Of a stretch of DNA of 64,000 nucleotides, positions 34,508-43,723 are shown piece after piece. A model generated the notes under the pieces. That model was not told the DNA's origin. It made no database searches and worked only from the letters and a program-made list of their open reading frames with translations. Source of the stretch: DATFVJ01 sp963826515 (GTDB lineage: Bacteria; Actinomycetota; Actinomycetes; Streptosporangiales; Streptosporangiaceae); contig CAWGXI010000006.1 in NCBI GenBank assembly GCA_963826515.1, forward strand, positions 310,001 to 374,000. Reading direction: 5' to 3'. The position numbers and the translations under genes were made by a program. The number at the start of each line of letters is the position of its first letter. The first letter of the stretch is position 1.

Positions 34508-35534
34508 TCAGAATCTGGTCCGGACCCCGTCCGCCACTTCCTCCGGGCTCAGATCGATCAATGCCTCTCCGTAGAGGCGCTCGAAATAGGTGGCATCGCT
34601 GCGATACGCGGGCTCCGGATTCGACCGGCTGAGCACCTTGAGCACAACCTGGTGCCCGTGCTCGTGTGCCTGCGGCCCGCCGCCGATCAGGCCAAAGTTG
34701 AACGACGTCAGGTTCCAGGCCCTGAAAGCGGCCAGGACTTGGGAGAGCCCCTGTCCCAGCGCCCGGCTGTCCTCCTCGGTCAGCTCGGTCACATCAGCTG
34801 CCCCGCTCACCACCGCCCACACCTCATGGAACCCGCTCGGCGCAAAGGGGGTCAGCCAGGCGACCCGGCCGGTGTGTCCCACCCATCGAGGACCGCCGGC
34901 CTTCCTGTTCGACCAGGGTCGCCCAGTAGGATCCATGCCTCTCTTTCCATGCTCCCGACTGCTCTACCAGCAGGCGCTGGCCTGTCAGGCCGTAAGCGTC
35001 GTGAGCGGACTGGAGGTGGGGATGGACCAGCGAGGCGCCCGAGGGCGGAAGGTAGTTGCCGTTGATCGAACTCCACCGGGCCGTCGAGTCCAGGCGCCGC
35101 ACCGCCTGAGCATGGCGGACCATGGCGGCAAGGGCGTCCCCGACGATGGCGGGCGTCAGGTCATCGAGGTCGAGAAAGTGCCGCCCGGGGTCATAGATAC
35201 CGACCGCGCTGTGGGTCGCGTACGCCATGATGTTGGGCACCACCACTGCCTTGCCGAGGCGGATGCGGCCTTCGGTAGTGAGCTCAGCGGGAAACGGGAA
35301 CGTAGCCGCCTCGAGGTGCTCAATGTCGAATGGGCAGAAGGCGGGCTTCGCCGTGAGTTCAGTCAGGTCCGGCCGGCCCGGCGGCTGAAGCTTCACCCCC
35401 GTGAGGATCCGGGCGCTCGCCCCCGTCAGAGGGTCCCGCCGCCAACGCAGCCGCACTCGGGTCCAAGTCCCGCCAGCGGCAAGATCAGGAACTCTGGCGT
35501 CAAGGTCTCGTTCTTCGAAGTCGATCGCAACCAC
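34508..35534 (-). pseudogene. GalT/HIT-like nucleotidyltransferase, one frameshift
   Basis: GTG start (MVAIDFEERDLDARVP). First frame: AFCPFDIEHLEAATFPFPAE, VVVPNIMAYATHSAVGIYDP, INGNYLPPSGASLVHPHLQS with an H-P-H as in galactose-1-phosphate uridylyltransferase-like proteins. Near 34890 the similarity moves to GGPRWVGHTGRVAWLTPFAP, FNFGLIGGG and HEHGHQVVLKV. The joined length of about 340 residues fits the family. One base indel; otherwise well preserved, so a sequencing error is possible. Substrate unknown. Confidence 0.65.
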
Positions 35535-35616
35535 GAGAAGAGCCTACGGGCGATCCTCGGGAAATGGTGTGGCCGGAGCGCCGCGGCGCCAACAGCGTGC
35601 GCTCCAGGCCGCCGCC

Positions 35617-36412
35617 CTACGGGTGAGGCTGGAAATACTGAGCGAGAATGCCGCTGCGGTCGGGAGCCGCGCCAATCGCGAGGCTGCCCGAGAACGGGTA
35701 GTTGCAGGCGATGAGCACGACGAGCGAGAAGCCGATCGCAAGGGCGATCGCGCCGGCCCCGGCGGCGTGGAAAAAGGACGCTTCGCGATCCGACAAGGAT
35801 GGTGTAACCGAGGATGATTACCGAGCCGATCAGGATCAGCCCGACGATCGGGACGGACAGGCCGCCGGCCGCGTCAGCGAGCCGGTTCCGGCGGGCGGAA
35901 AGGACGTCGTTGAGGCGTCCCACGGCGTCCTGATAGAACGCCGAGCCTGCGGCGGTCGTTGGCTTTACCGCTTGCATGGCCCGGTAGAGGTTGTCGACCG
36001 CGGCCGCTGCGCGGGCACTGCTGCCGCCGTCGCGGAGTTGCGGCCATTCGTCGTAGACGGCAGCGCGAACGTACGCCCCGCATGCCGCGCTGACGGCGGC
36101 CTGGTCGGCAGGCGAGAACGCGTGGCTGTCGCGGACGATCTGTGCGATGCCGGCAGCTTCCTGGCGCGCATTGGCCCCGGCGTCGCCGTAGGCCTGGAAT
36201 GTGAGCACGACGACGAAGGCCAGCAGCAGGCCGAACAGAGTGGCCACGACACCGAGTAGCTGGGAGGAGACCTCGGCGTCGAAACCGTCCTTGGCCGCAG
36301 GGACGATTCGCCGGACGAGCCGGACGCCGAGCAAGGTAAGGCCGACGACCAAGACCACGATGATCGCGACCAACGCGCCTATCGGCACGGCGTTGACTAC
36401 TGAAAGGAACAT
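35617..36412 (-). pseudogene. DUF4239-family membrane protein, C-terminal frameshift
   Basis: ATG 36412, MFLSVVNAVPIGALVAIIVV. Two N-terminal membrane helices, soluble middle (FDAEVSSQLLGVVATLFGLL, QEAAGIAQIVRDSHAFSPAD, AVYDEWPQLRDG), then helix VPIVGLILIGSVIILGYTIL. After VGSRS the family continues in another frame: ASFFHAAGAGAIALAIGFSL, NYPFSGSLAIGAAPDRSGIL, ending at TAG 35617-35619. Domain order is that of bestrophin-like DUF4239 proteins. One indel near 35785. Confidence 0.7.
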
Positions 36413-36445
36413 CGCGGCACATCCTCCCCGATCCCAGCGTCCCAA

Positions 36446-36757
36446 CCGTCGGGTCCAGATGGCCTAGAGCTCCTCGGCACGCCCTAAGCCGCGCGGGGCC
36501 GTCAGAAGCCGTCGTCCGCGGCGATGCGGCCAGACCCATGGCCCGCGAGGACCCCGTAGTCACGCACAATCTAGTCGGCCCAGCCGGCCTAGCCGCGGCC
36601 AAGCCGCAGCCTAGCTGCGGCCAAGCCGGCGCAGGCCTCAGGAAGCCTGTCCGCGCCGCCGAAGACGTCCCTTGCTCCTAACCCGCGACCGGCGGCGGAG
36701 CACCGCGCTCCCTGGATGGCCAGTTCCGGATCGTTGGGAGGTCACTACGCGTCGAAA
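36446..36757. other. Intergenic with 22-bp-period repeat and terminator-like hairpin
   Basis: Two copies of cctagc(c/t)gcggccaagccg lie at 36588-36606 and 36610-36628. Within them CCGCAGC (36604-36610), loop cta, GCTGCGG (36614-36620) forms a 7-bp hairpin, which could end transcription of the minus-strand secreted-protein gene to the right. No U-tract, as is common in this group. Confidence 0.45.
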
Positions 36758-37303
36758 TCATACCCCTTGCACCTGCACCCAGCCATGCGGCTGCCATTCC
36801 CAGTCGTATTTCCCGCCCCCTGCAACGCCTTCTGACACACGGCTGGAAATCAGCAGTTGTGCGAAGAACTTGAGGCGCGTTTGGCTGCTATACACGGGGT
36901 CCTGCAGCGTCACGGTGACGGAGCAGTGACGCCACCTCAGGTCAATGACAGCGGAGCAATGCACGGTCGGGGCGGGCGACGGGCCGAGCCCGGAATTGCC
37001 TTCGAGCCATAGCGTGCCGGTGCCACTGGCTGAGGCAGCGGACCAGGTGTCCCAGTGCAGGTCCCTTAGCACTCTAGACGGCGGGTACGACGGCGCATCA
37101 ATTTCGACGTTAAGGGACGACGGCTGCTGGTACGCAGATACCGGGCCACCTGCCTGCTGCAGCATCAGCACGTACGGCAGGCCGGCGCACGGGGTGGCGG
37201 CTGCTGCGGTGCCGATGGTCAGGACAATCGCCGTGAAGGCTGCCAGCCCCAGGGCAACAATCCTTCTCAGTTCTCTCGTCCTGCCATGGCACGGTTTACC
37301 CAT
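36758..37303 (-). CDS. Secreted hypothetical protein
   Basis: 181 residues with a signal peptide (RRIVALGLAAFTAIVLTIGT AAA). The mature part is beta-rich: VSAYQQPSSLNVEIDAP, GTGTLWLEGNSGLGPSPAPT, CSAVIDLRWRHCSVTVTLQD with three cysteines, and it ends with aromatic residues WEWQPHGWVQ. No family recognised. Probably extracellular. Confidence 0.6.
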   Translation of the reverse strand: MGKPCHGRTRELRRIVALGLAAFTAIVLTIGTAAAATPCAGLPYVLMLQQAGGPVSAYQQPSSLNVEIDAPSYPPSRVLRDLHWDTWSAASASGTGTLWLEGNSGLGPSPAPTVHCSAVIDLRWRHCSVTVTLQDPVYSSQTRLKFFAQLLISSRVSEGVAGGGKYDWEWQPHGWVQVQGV

Positions 37304-37501
37304 TTCTCGTCTGCTCCTTCTTCTCGCACCTGCCAGCTATCCTAGCCCGCCGTTCCCGCCGTCCGCGAATGCGGCGCCTCTCGATAAACCTAAATTTTCC
37401 GATGTCTCCATTACTGATGTACTGTGGACCCTGTTGGGCCGAATTGGCGCAGGGAGAATAGATAAGGCAACATTGGCGACCGCAATCGACTCCTAAGACC
37501 A

Positions 37502-38661
37502 CTAGCCCGGGCTAGGACTGCCCTGCTGGGCGGGCAGCCACTCGAGCCATGCAGCGCCGGGGTGCGCGAGCGCGAGCAGCGCCCTTTCGCGGCGTCCCGC
37601 CCGGTAGGCGAGGCGCCCGACGACGCCGAAGATGCCGTCGCGGCGATTGCGGCCGGCAAGTCCCGGTGGCGCCGGAAGGCCGACGTCGCGTTCGTCCCCA
37701 TGGGCACGAGCGGGTCGACCGAGATCCAGTCCAGGTCCCGCTCCGCGCCTGCGGCGTCGACCACCGCGCGGAAGCGCCTCAACTGGCCGGGTGAAAAGAA
37801 GACGCCGACGTAGGTGTCGACAAGACAAACCAGCGCGCGCGCGTCGCAGGCCCGAAGAATCCCGGGAAGCACATCGCAGGCGTCGCCGCGGACTGTCCGG
37901 GTCGGATGGCAGGTTGCGATCTCGGCGGCCCGCTGGAATCGGGTGACAGCGCCGATCTCCTGCGGGACACATGCCGTGAGCCACCCGCGGACGGCGGGTT
38001 CAGCGAGCTCGAGCGGCTCGGTGTCGATACCAACCCGATCCACGATCGCCGGAATCGCCAACGGGAGGGCGGGTGGCTGCTCGCCGCGGATTTCAACCTC
38101 GATACTGAGCTGGGAACCAGGGTCGCCTACCGATATCCTGCGGCCACCAGGGCCGCGGTACACGTAGCGGCAACGGTCCAGACGCAGCCCCAGTCCCGCG
38201 CCGGTGCCAACGTCGACGAGGACGACCTCGCGCCCGTCGGCCACCAGAGGTGTCAAGGCCGGTATCACGTCGGCGCAGCGGCCCACCTCGTTCATCTGAT
38301 AACGGTGCCGCGAGCACAGCTTAAGCAACTGGTCCCGGTGGTCGAGGCATAACTGCCGGTACTCGGCTGGGAACCGCACACCGACCGGGGGCTGCGGTTC
38401 GCCCACCCTCGGGAACCAGCTAGCCAGCGGCTCCGGCCTCAACTTCAGGACGAGGAACGTTGCCGCCGCGCCGAATAGCAATGGCGGGAGCTTGTCCGAA
38501 GGGATTGTCGCAGCGATGCGCAACAACTCCTCGTCGTCCCGGAGCGTCTCGAACTGAGCGGCAGTCAGCCGCCACGACGGCGGAGCATCGGCCGCCGACC
38601 AGGCGGCGGCAACCACGCCGGTCTGGTCCGCGACCACACGAGGATCGGTGGCAAAGGCCAC
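37502..38661 (-). pseudogene. DUF2332-family protein, C-terminal frameshift
   Basis: ATG 38661. The family start LRDDEELLRIAATIPSDKLP PLLFGAA and the conserved FPAEYRQLCLDHRDQLLKL, VVLVDVGTGAGLGLRLDRCR (Rossmann-like loop) and RVGIDTEPLEL are in one frame. Near 37640 similarity moves to GVVGRLAYRAGRRERALLAL and AHPGAAWLEWLPAQQ, ending at 37502. The unshifted frame runs on without similarity to 37411. Function of DUF2332 is unknown; the fold suggests a methyltransferase relative. Confidence 0.7.
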
Positions 38662-38728
38662 GATGCGAAGCCTAGCGCCAGCCCGAGCCTGCGTGCGGGC
38701 ACGGCCGTGCGTAGGTCAAGATGTCTGT

Positions 38729-39100
38729 ATGCTTGACCACCTTTCAATCCAGTGCGCCGACGTGGCGGCGAGCGCCGCGTTCTACGACACCACACTCGCC
38801 ACGCTCGGTGGCAGCCGTGTGATGGACTTCGGCGAAGTCATCGGCTTCGGCGTCGCAGGCAAGCCAGCCTTCTGGATCGGCCCGCGGACAACCGGCGAGG
38901 GGTTTCGTGAGTCGCATATCGCGTTCGCGGCGCCCGGCAGAGCGGCCGTACATGCGTTCTTCGACGCAGCGGCAGGTACCGGCGCCGAAGTGCTGCACGA
39001 ACCCCGCACCTGGCCCGAATACCATCCGCACTACTACGCCGCCTTCGTGCGCGATCCTGACGGCAACAACGTCGAAGCCGTTTGCCACGCCCCGCAATAG
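38729..39100 (+). CDS. VOC-superfamily (glyoxalase-like) protein
   Basis: 123 residues from ATG. MLDHLSIQCADVAASAAFYD, VIGFGVAGKPAFWIGPRTTG, ESHIAFAAPGRAAVHAFFDA and YAAFVRDPDGNNVEAVCH give two beta-alpha-beta-beta-beta modules, with metal-ligand positions His4, His69-like and Glu near the end. Such proteins act as isomerases, dioxygenases or resistance proteins. The start is fixed by the conserved first strand. Confidence 0.88.
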   Translation: MLDHLSIQCADVAASAAFYDTTLATLGGSRVMDFGEVIGFGVAGKPAFWIGPRTTGEGFRESHIAFAAPGRAAVHAFFDAAAGTGAEVLHEPRTWPEYHPHYYAAFVRDPDGNNVEAVCHAPQ

Positions 39101-39124
39101 CGCCTGTCCTCACGTACCGTTGCC

Positions 39125-39991
39125 GTGACGGCGGGGACGAAGCTTCGTGCGCTGGCCGCCGCGATCGCGATGATCGTGGCAGGCGGCTGCTCATCGGTGC
39201 CAGCAGCAAGCCATCGGCACCTTGCGGGTGGCGGACTGCCCGGTTACTGGACCCGGCCCAGATTGCTCGGCGCCGGGCCGTTGCGGGGGAACGGGTACCG
39301 GCCGGGAAAGTCGGCGAACGCGCACCCGGCCCTGCTGGCCCTGCGCGTCGGGGCGCTATTCGTTCATGACGTCAGCGGTGACCATTACTGCACGGCGAGC
39401 GTGGTTGCGAGCCCCGGACGCGACCTGCTGATCACCGCCGCGCACTGCATCAACAGCGGGAAGGGCGGCAGCTACCGCCAGGACATCGTGTTCATCCCCG
39501 GCTACCGGGACGGCCAGGCGCCGTCTGGCATTTGGACGCCTGCGCGGCTGGTGGTCGCGCCGCAGTGGATAAGTTCGTCCGATCCGGACATTGACGTCGG
39601 CTTCGTCGTGCTCAACCTGCACGACGGAAACAACATCGAGGACGTGCTGGGCGCCAACCAGCTCGGCATCGACTCCGGATACCGGCACCTGGTGCGGGTC
39701 ACTGGTTACCCGGCGAGCGCCGACGCCCCGATCACCTGTAGCAATTGGACCTCCCGGCAGAGCGCCACCCAGCTGCGCTTCGAGTGTGGCGGGTTCACCG
39801 GCGGCACCAGCGGCAGCCCCTGGGTAACACGTTTCGACCCGCAGACGCGGACCGGCACCATCGTCGGGGTGCTCGGCGGCTATCAGGAGGGCGGCAGCGT
39901 CCCGGCCATCTCCTACAGCTCCTACCTGGGTGCTGCGGTTCAGCGGCTCTACCAGCAGGCCGTCGCAGACGAGGCTGCTTCGGCCGGCTAG
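39125..39991 (+). CDS. Secreted trypsin-like serine protease lipoprotein
   Basis: 288 residues, GTG start. Lipobox AGGC with Cys22 after a hydrophobic signal, so the enzyme is probably anchored to the outer face of the membrane. Chymotrypsin-fold triad: His107 in ITAAHC, Asp157 in DPDIDVGFV, Ser229 in GGTSGSPW. Cys pairs 89/108 and 205/221 suit disulfides. The 3' end overlaps the convergent methyltransferase gene by four bases. Confidence 0.87.
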   Translation: MTAGTKLRALAAAIAMIVAGGCSSVPAASHRHLAGGGLPGYWTRPRLLGAGPLRGNGYRPGKSANAHPALLALRVGALFVHDVSGDHYCTASVVASPGRDLLITAAHCINSGKGGSYRQDIVFIPGYRDGQAPSGIWTPARLVVAPQWISSSDPDIDVGFVVLNLHDGNNIEDVLGANQLGIDSGYRHLVRVTGYPASADAPITCSNWTSRQSATQLRFECGGFTGGTSGSPWVTRFDPQTRTGTIVGVLGGYQEGGSVPAISYSSYLGAAVQRLYQQAVADEAASAG

Positions 39992-40773
39992 TGCACTGCC
40001 GTGGTAGCGGCGAGGAACATGACGATGGGCCGGTATGGCTGCATGACCGGGCGGATCGCCGCGGCCGCGTGGGAGGCGATGTCGGTTGCGCGGCGGGGGC
40101 CGATGCGATCGAGCCAGCCGGCGAAGATCGGATGGCCGAGGCGGTAGCTGACGAGCTGCCCGGGCTCGGTGACGCCCACGTCGACCGGCCGTTCCTCGAC
40201 CACGATATCGGCGAGCCCGGCCGCGCGGGCTGCGGTGCCCATCGCGCTCGCGGTGCCGAGGACCGGGGAGGCAGTTGCCTTGAGCTCGGCATACCAGTCT
40301 GGAACCCGCCACCCCGCGTCCTGGGCAACCGCGTCGACCCGGTCACGTGCCTGGCTTCGGCTGGCATTGCTGAACACCGCAGCGAGCACTGCACCTCCGG
40401 GGCGGGTAACACGGACCAGTTCAGCGAGGCCAGCCGCAGGTGCCTTGAGGTGGTTCAGCACGAACGCGGCGACGGCGTCATCGACTCGGCCGGCGGGGAT
40501 GGGCAGCGCACGGATATCGGCGACGGCGCACGGCGGCCTGGCGTGAGCATGCCAGCCCAGCATGTCGAATGACAGGTCCATGGCGACGGGACGGGCGCCT
40601 GCCGCTACCAGCGCGGAGCTGGCCGCTCCGGTGCCCGCGCCGGCGTCGAGCACCGCGCGCCCGGCGAGTGGGTGGGGGCTCGTCGCGACGAGCTCGGCGG
40701 CGATGGGGCCATAGACCAGGGTGGCGCCGTGCGCCCACCGCCGGCTGGCGCCGGCGTAGCGGTCGGCGGTCAC
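39988..40773 (-). CDS. Class I SAM-dependent methyltransferase
   Basis: 261 residues. Motif I is AVLDAGAGTGAASSALV (about 41-57), followed by PVAMDLSFDMLGWH, the acidic strand-end Asp65 region and DIRALPIPAGRVDDAVAAF VL. It is the last gene of a cupin-kinase-methyltransferase operon and its ATG overlaps the kinase stop (ATGA). The substrate cannot be read from sequence; neighbours suggest modification of a small molecule also handled by the kinase. Confidence 0.88.
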   Translation of the reverse strand: MTADRYAGASRRWAHGATLVYGPIAAELVATSPHPLAGRAVLDAGAGTGAASSALVAAGARPVAMDLSFDMLGWHAHARPPCAVADIRALPIPAGRVDDAVAAFVLNHLKAPAAGLAELVRVTRPGGAVLAAVFSNASRSQARDRVDAVAQDAGWRVPDWYAELKATASPVLGTASAMGTAARAAGLADIVVEERPVDVGVTEPGQLVSYRLGHPIFAGWLDRIGPRRATDIASHAAAAIRPVMQPYRPIVMFLAATTAVH

Positions 40774-41783
40774 CCGGCCGTCCTCGGGATCCCGATGCCC
40801 TGGCGCGCGGCGGCGTCAGCGACCCGGCTCTCCCACCAGGACAGTTCGCCGTCGTCGCCGAGTGCCTTTTCCCAGCCGAAGGTGGCCATGATGGCGATCA
40901 GGCACAGGTCGAGCTGGGCATCCCACCAGCTGCCGGTGGCGAGTCCGCGAGCCTCAAGCGCGATACGGAACCGGTCGATGGCCGCTTCCTTAGCCTCAGG
41001 CAGCCGGGCCCGGTTGAGGGCCAGGTACCAGCACAGCTCCCAGCAGGCCGGGCCGGAGCCGGGGTACGCCCAGTCGAGCAGAATGGTGCGCCCGTCTGGG
41101 TGGGTGCCGAGATTGCCCATTTTCCAGTCGCCGTGCAGGAACGTGCGCGGCGTAGCGGAAAGCGGCCCGGTGACAAGCCCGGGCCTTTGATGAAGGAGGC
41201 TGGCGATGCCCGACAGCACCGGTGAGCGGCCGGGCAGGGATCGCCATCCCGCCTCCGCGGCCGCGATCGGCGGGGGTACCTCGGCGGCCAGCAGCTCAGC
41301 GGCGATGTTGTCCGGCGCGAAGAACCGTATCCGCTGCTCCATCGTGGTCAGGCCAGCGTCGTCGTGCCAGCCCCAGAACGTGCGAGCAAGATCGGCCATG
41401 TGCTCGATGAAACCGCGGTGCTGGCTGGCCGGCACGACGGTGTCGCCCTCGGGGATGAGGAAGGCGCCAACGTCGCGCATGACCATCGTCAGCTCAGCGC
41501 CGCCGCCTGCGCCGCTGACCTGCATGGCCACCACCGTGTGGTCGATGCTGGCGGGTGTCCGGGCCATGATCCCGGACTGCCATACCAGGTAGGGGCGGTG
41601 GACGTGATCGCCGGTGACCCGCATGATCCAGTCCGATGCCGGGCTGAGCCGCTTGACGAAATACGGTTCCCCGTCGATCACGACCCGCTCGTAAAGCGCC
41701 CCGGACCTGGCGTCACCGGGCCGCAGCCCGGCCCGGGTGGACGCCCGCGCCAGCAGCTCGTCCGCCGATTCGATGGCCGCCAT
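40770..41783 (-). CDS. APH-like phosphotransferase
   Basis: 337 residues with a protein-kinase-like fold. EPYFVKRL holds the ATP-binding Lys, FLHGDWKMGN the catalytic loop (H-G-D-x-x-x-x-N), and LLDWAYPG the metal-binding D-x-x-x-G. The family includes aminoglycoside phosphotransferases and kinases of choline, thiamine and other metabolites. The downstream methyltransferase overlaps by four bases; the cupin lies 14 bases upstream. Whether it is a resistance enzyme is open. Confidence 0.85.
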   Translation of the reverse strand: MAAIESADELLARASTRAGLRPGDARSGALYERVVIDGEPYFVKRLSPASDWIMRVTGDHVHRPYLVWQSGIMARTPASIDHTVVAMQVSGAGGGAELTMVMRDVGAFLIPEGDTVVPASQHRGFIEHMADLARTFWGWHDDAGLTTMEQRIRFFAPDNIAAELLAAEVPPPIAAAEAGWRSLPGRSPVLSGIASLLHQRPGLVTGPLSATPRTFLHGDWKMGNLGTHPDGRTILLDWAYPGSGPACWELCWYLALNRARLPEAKEAAIDRFRIALEARGLATGSWWDAQLDLCLIAIMATFGWEKALGDDGELSWWESRVADAAARQGIGIPRTAG

Positions 41784-41797
41784 GTGATCCCCTTAGC

Positions 41798-42163
41798 TCA
41801 CTTCCCTGGCTGCTTCGCGTAGCTGCCGGCGCCGAACCAGTCAACGGTCACCACGGGCTCGTCGCCGACGACCCAGGCGTCGTGGCCGCTGGGCAGCGCG
41901 GTGATGTCTCCTGGGCCGGCGGTGAACTCCGTGCCGTCGTCCATCCGGATCGCCAGCCGGCCGCTGAGGTGGTACTGGAAGTTCGGCGCCTGGCAGCTGG
42001 CCGTGCCGGCGATCGGCTGCACGTCGTTCGACCAGCGCCACCCCGGCTCGAAGACGAGCCGGCCGACCTCACCGCCGCCGACCCGGAGGATCTCGGCGTG
42101 CCCGTGAGGGAACTCACGGGGCTCATCCGGCGCCCGGAAGCTGCGGTGCTCGGTCGTGTCCAT
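41798..42163 (-). CDS. Cupin-domain protein
   Basis: 121 residues. Small beta-barrel: GEVGRLVFEPGWRWSNDVQP, FQYHLSGRLAIRMDDGTEFT, AGPGDITALPSGHDAWVVGD E. Histidines near the first motif are partly replaced, so metal binding is uncertain. First gene of the operon directly downstream of three palindromic operators. Possibly a sensor or small-molecule binding protein for the pathway. Confidence 0.85.
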   Translation of the reverse strand: MDTTEHRSFRAPDEPREFPHGHAEILRVGGGEVGRLVFEPGWRWSNDVQPIAGTASCQAPNFQYHLSGRLAIRMDDGTEFTAGPGDITALPSGHDAWVVGDEPVVTVDWFGAGSYAKQPGK

Positions 42164-42210
42164 CGTGCCCTCCCCCTCACGGCCGCCACAGCCGCGTTGA
42201 GATACTCCTG

Positions 42211-42262
42211 ACCTACCGGTAGGTTACCTACCGGTAGGTAAGACCCTGACCTACCGGTAGGT
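42211..42262. promoter_or_regulatory. Three perfect ACCTACCGGTAGGT palindromes
   Basis: The 14-bp palindrome ACCTACCGGTAGGT occurs at 42211-42224, 42226-42239 and 42249-42262, within the 138-base gap between the cupin and the divergent TetR gene. Spacings of 15 and 23 bases put the sites on similar helix faces only in part. TACCGGTA-type cores are known for several TetR repressors, so autorepression plus control of the cupin operon is likely. Confidence 0.85.
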
Positions 42263-42301
42263 CAGCAGTCAAGGGGAACTGACGGAAGGTGCACACCAGC
42301 G

Positions 42302-42655
42302 GTGGCCACACGTGAGCATGGCAACTCGCGCACCGCCGCGCGGATCCTCGACGCAGCCGAACGGCTGGTTCAGGACCGCGGTTTCAACGGCTTCAGCTAC
42401 GCTGACGTCGCCGCCGAACTGCAGATCACAAAGCCAGCGCTGCACTACGACTTCGCCAGCAAGGCCGACCTCGGGGAGGCGCTCATCGCCCGCTATGCGG
42501 CCGCGACACGGCCGGGCCCGCGCACGGCCCGGGCCCGGGATGACATGGGTTGCAGCGGAGGTGGCGCTGCGAGCGGCTACTTCCAGGCGAATACCGGTTG
42601 CTCGAAGTGCGACACCCTGATCGTGCGGCCGTGCAGGGCTACCTGGCAGAACTGA
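42302..42655 (+). pseudogene. TetR-family regulator, C-terminally truncated
   Basis: GTG start after GGAAGG. Complete helix-turn-helix: RTAARILDAAERLVQDRGFN, FSYADVAAELQITKPALHYD FASKADLGEALIARYAA. After about residue 72 the sequence turns into Gly/Ala/Arg-rich filler and finally runs antisense through the 3' end of the Nudix gene. A normal TetR has ~120 more residues for dimerisation and ligand binding. I infer a deletion near 42520 that joined it to the Nudix 3' end. Confidence 0.75.
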
Positions 42656-43194
42656 TAGACGATCGCCGCAGTCGGCGCGTGCAGATATCTGCCAAGAAGG
42701 GGCAGCCGAATGACCGGTGACTCAGATTCCGGCATACGCAGCAGCCTGGGGGCGACGTCGAGGTCGGCCAGCGGGATTACGTGAATCTGCGCGACCTCGG
42801 ATGCCGGCCCTCTCAACGCAGGGCTGACAGGGCCACCCCAGACCACCACCGGAGTTATCCGGTAACCAGACCGGCTGGCATAGTCATCGAGCACCCCGAG
42901 GACATCGTCTGCCGCGACCTCTACACCCGTTTCCTCGCGTAGTTCCCTTCTGGCAGCGTCTTCGACGGACTCGCCTGCATCGCGACCTCCTCCGGGCAGT
43001 GCCCACTGGCCAGCGTGGGAACGCAAGTTCGGCGCTCTTCTGGTGATCAGCAGGGAGAGCACATCCTGCTGGAGCACAATGCAGACAGCGACCGATGCAG
43101 CCTTCAGGCCCGCTCGAGCCACCCCGATGCGCCTGAAGCTGGCGAGATTTGCCGCAATAGCCGACCTGTCCCGCGCACGAGATGGGGCTACCAT
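42577..43194 (-). CDS. Nudix hydrolase
   Basis: 205 residues from ATG 43194. Nudix box GGGRDAGESVEDAARRELRE ETGVE (G-x5-E-x7-R-E-x-x-E-E-x-G) binds Mg and cleaves nucleoside-diphosphate-linked compounds. The preceding VCIVLQQDVLSLLITRRAPN and RSHAGQWALPGG resemble the CoA-pyrophosphatase-like subgroup. The 3' end overlaps the truncated TetR frame. Seems intact. Confidence 0.87.
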   Translation of the reverse strand: MVAPSRARDRSAIAANLASFRRIGVARAGLKAASVAVCIVLQQDVLSLLITRRAPNLRSHAGQWALPGGGRDAGESVEDAARRELREETGVEVAADDVLGVLDDYASRSGYRITPVVVWGGPVSPALRGPASEVAQIHVIPLADLDVAPRLLRMPESESPVIRLPLLGRYLHAPTAAIVYQFCQVALHGRTIRVSHFEQPVFAWK

Positions 43195-43378
43195 CGCGGG
43201 CCATCCCTTCCCGTTGACTGACCTGATCTTCCTGTCGGCTGACCTGACCTTGTCAACCAGACAACGCTGAGGAGAGCTGTCTGGGTCCCGCCAGGACAAG
43301 GAATAATCGCAGAAACGGGGTCGCCGCCGGCGGCGGTGCCGGTGGCCACCACCGCATCGGTCCTGCAGGAGGCCAACG

Positions 43379-43675
43379 ATGGACGAACACTTCGTCTGGA
43401 TGACGACGCGCCGTATCGAGCCTGGCACCTTGACTGACTTCGAGCGGGCGTGGCGGCCGGACACGCATCCGGATGGCATGCTGCGCGCCTACGCGTACTG
43501 GTCGGAGGACGAGCAGCAAATCATCGGGGTCTCGTTTTGGATCTCAAAGCAGTCGTGCGAAGCGTGGCGGGCCTCCGAATCGGAGGTGCGCCGCCGTGCG
43601 GCGATGGCTCCCCACGTCCTTGATGAGCAGGAAGCGTTCTACCGTGGCCGCGAGCTAGTCGTGCCAGCTCGCTAG
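43379..43675 (+). CDS. ABM-like small protein
   Basis: 98 residues: HFVWMTTRRIEPGTLTDFER AW, then IGVSFWISKQSCEAWRASES and AMAPHVLDEQEAFYRGREL. Shape and length match ferredoxin-like antibiotic-biosynthesis-monooxygenase (ABM) dimers, although catalytic residues are not diagnostic. ATG start 7 bases after a GGAGGC-type site. Confidence 0.65.
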   Translation: MDEHFVWMTTRRIEPGTLTDFERAWRPDTHPDGMLRAYAYWSEDEQQIIGVSFWISKQSCEAWRASESEVRRRAAMAPHVLDEQEAFYRGRELVVPAR

Positions 43676-43723
43676 CCTGGCCCGCCGTACCTTTCGTCGC
43701 ACGACCAGCCGTAGGCTCGCGCC

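Noticed and set aside
34590..35714. 374-codon plus-strand open frame
   Set aside because: Complement of the GalT-like gene, which has clear family motifs on the other strand.
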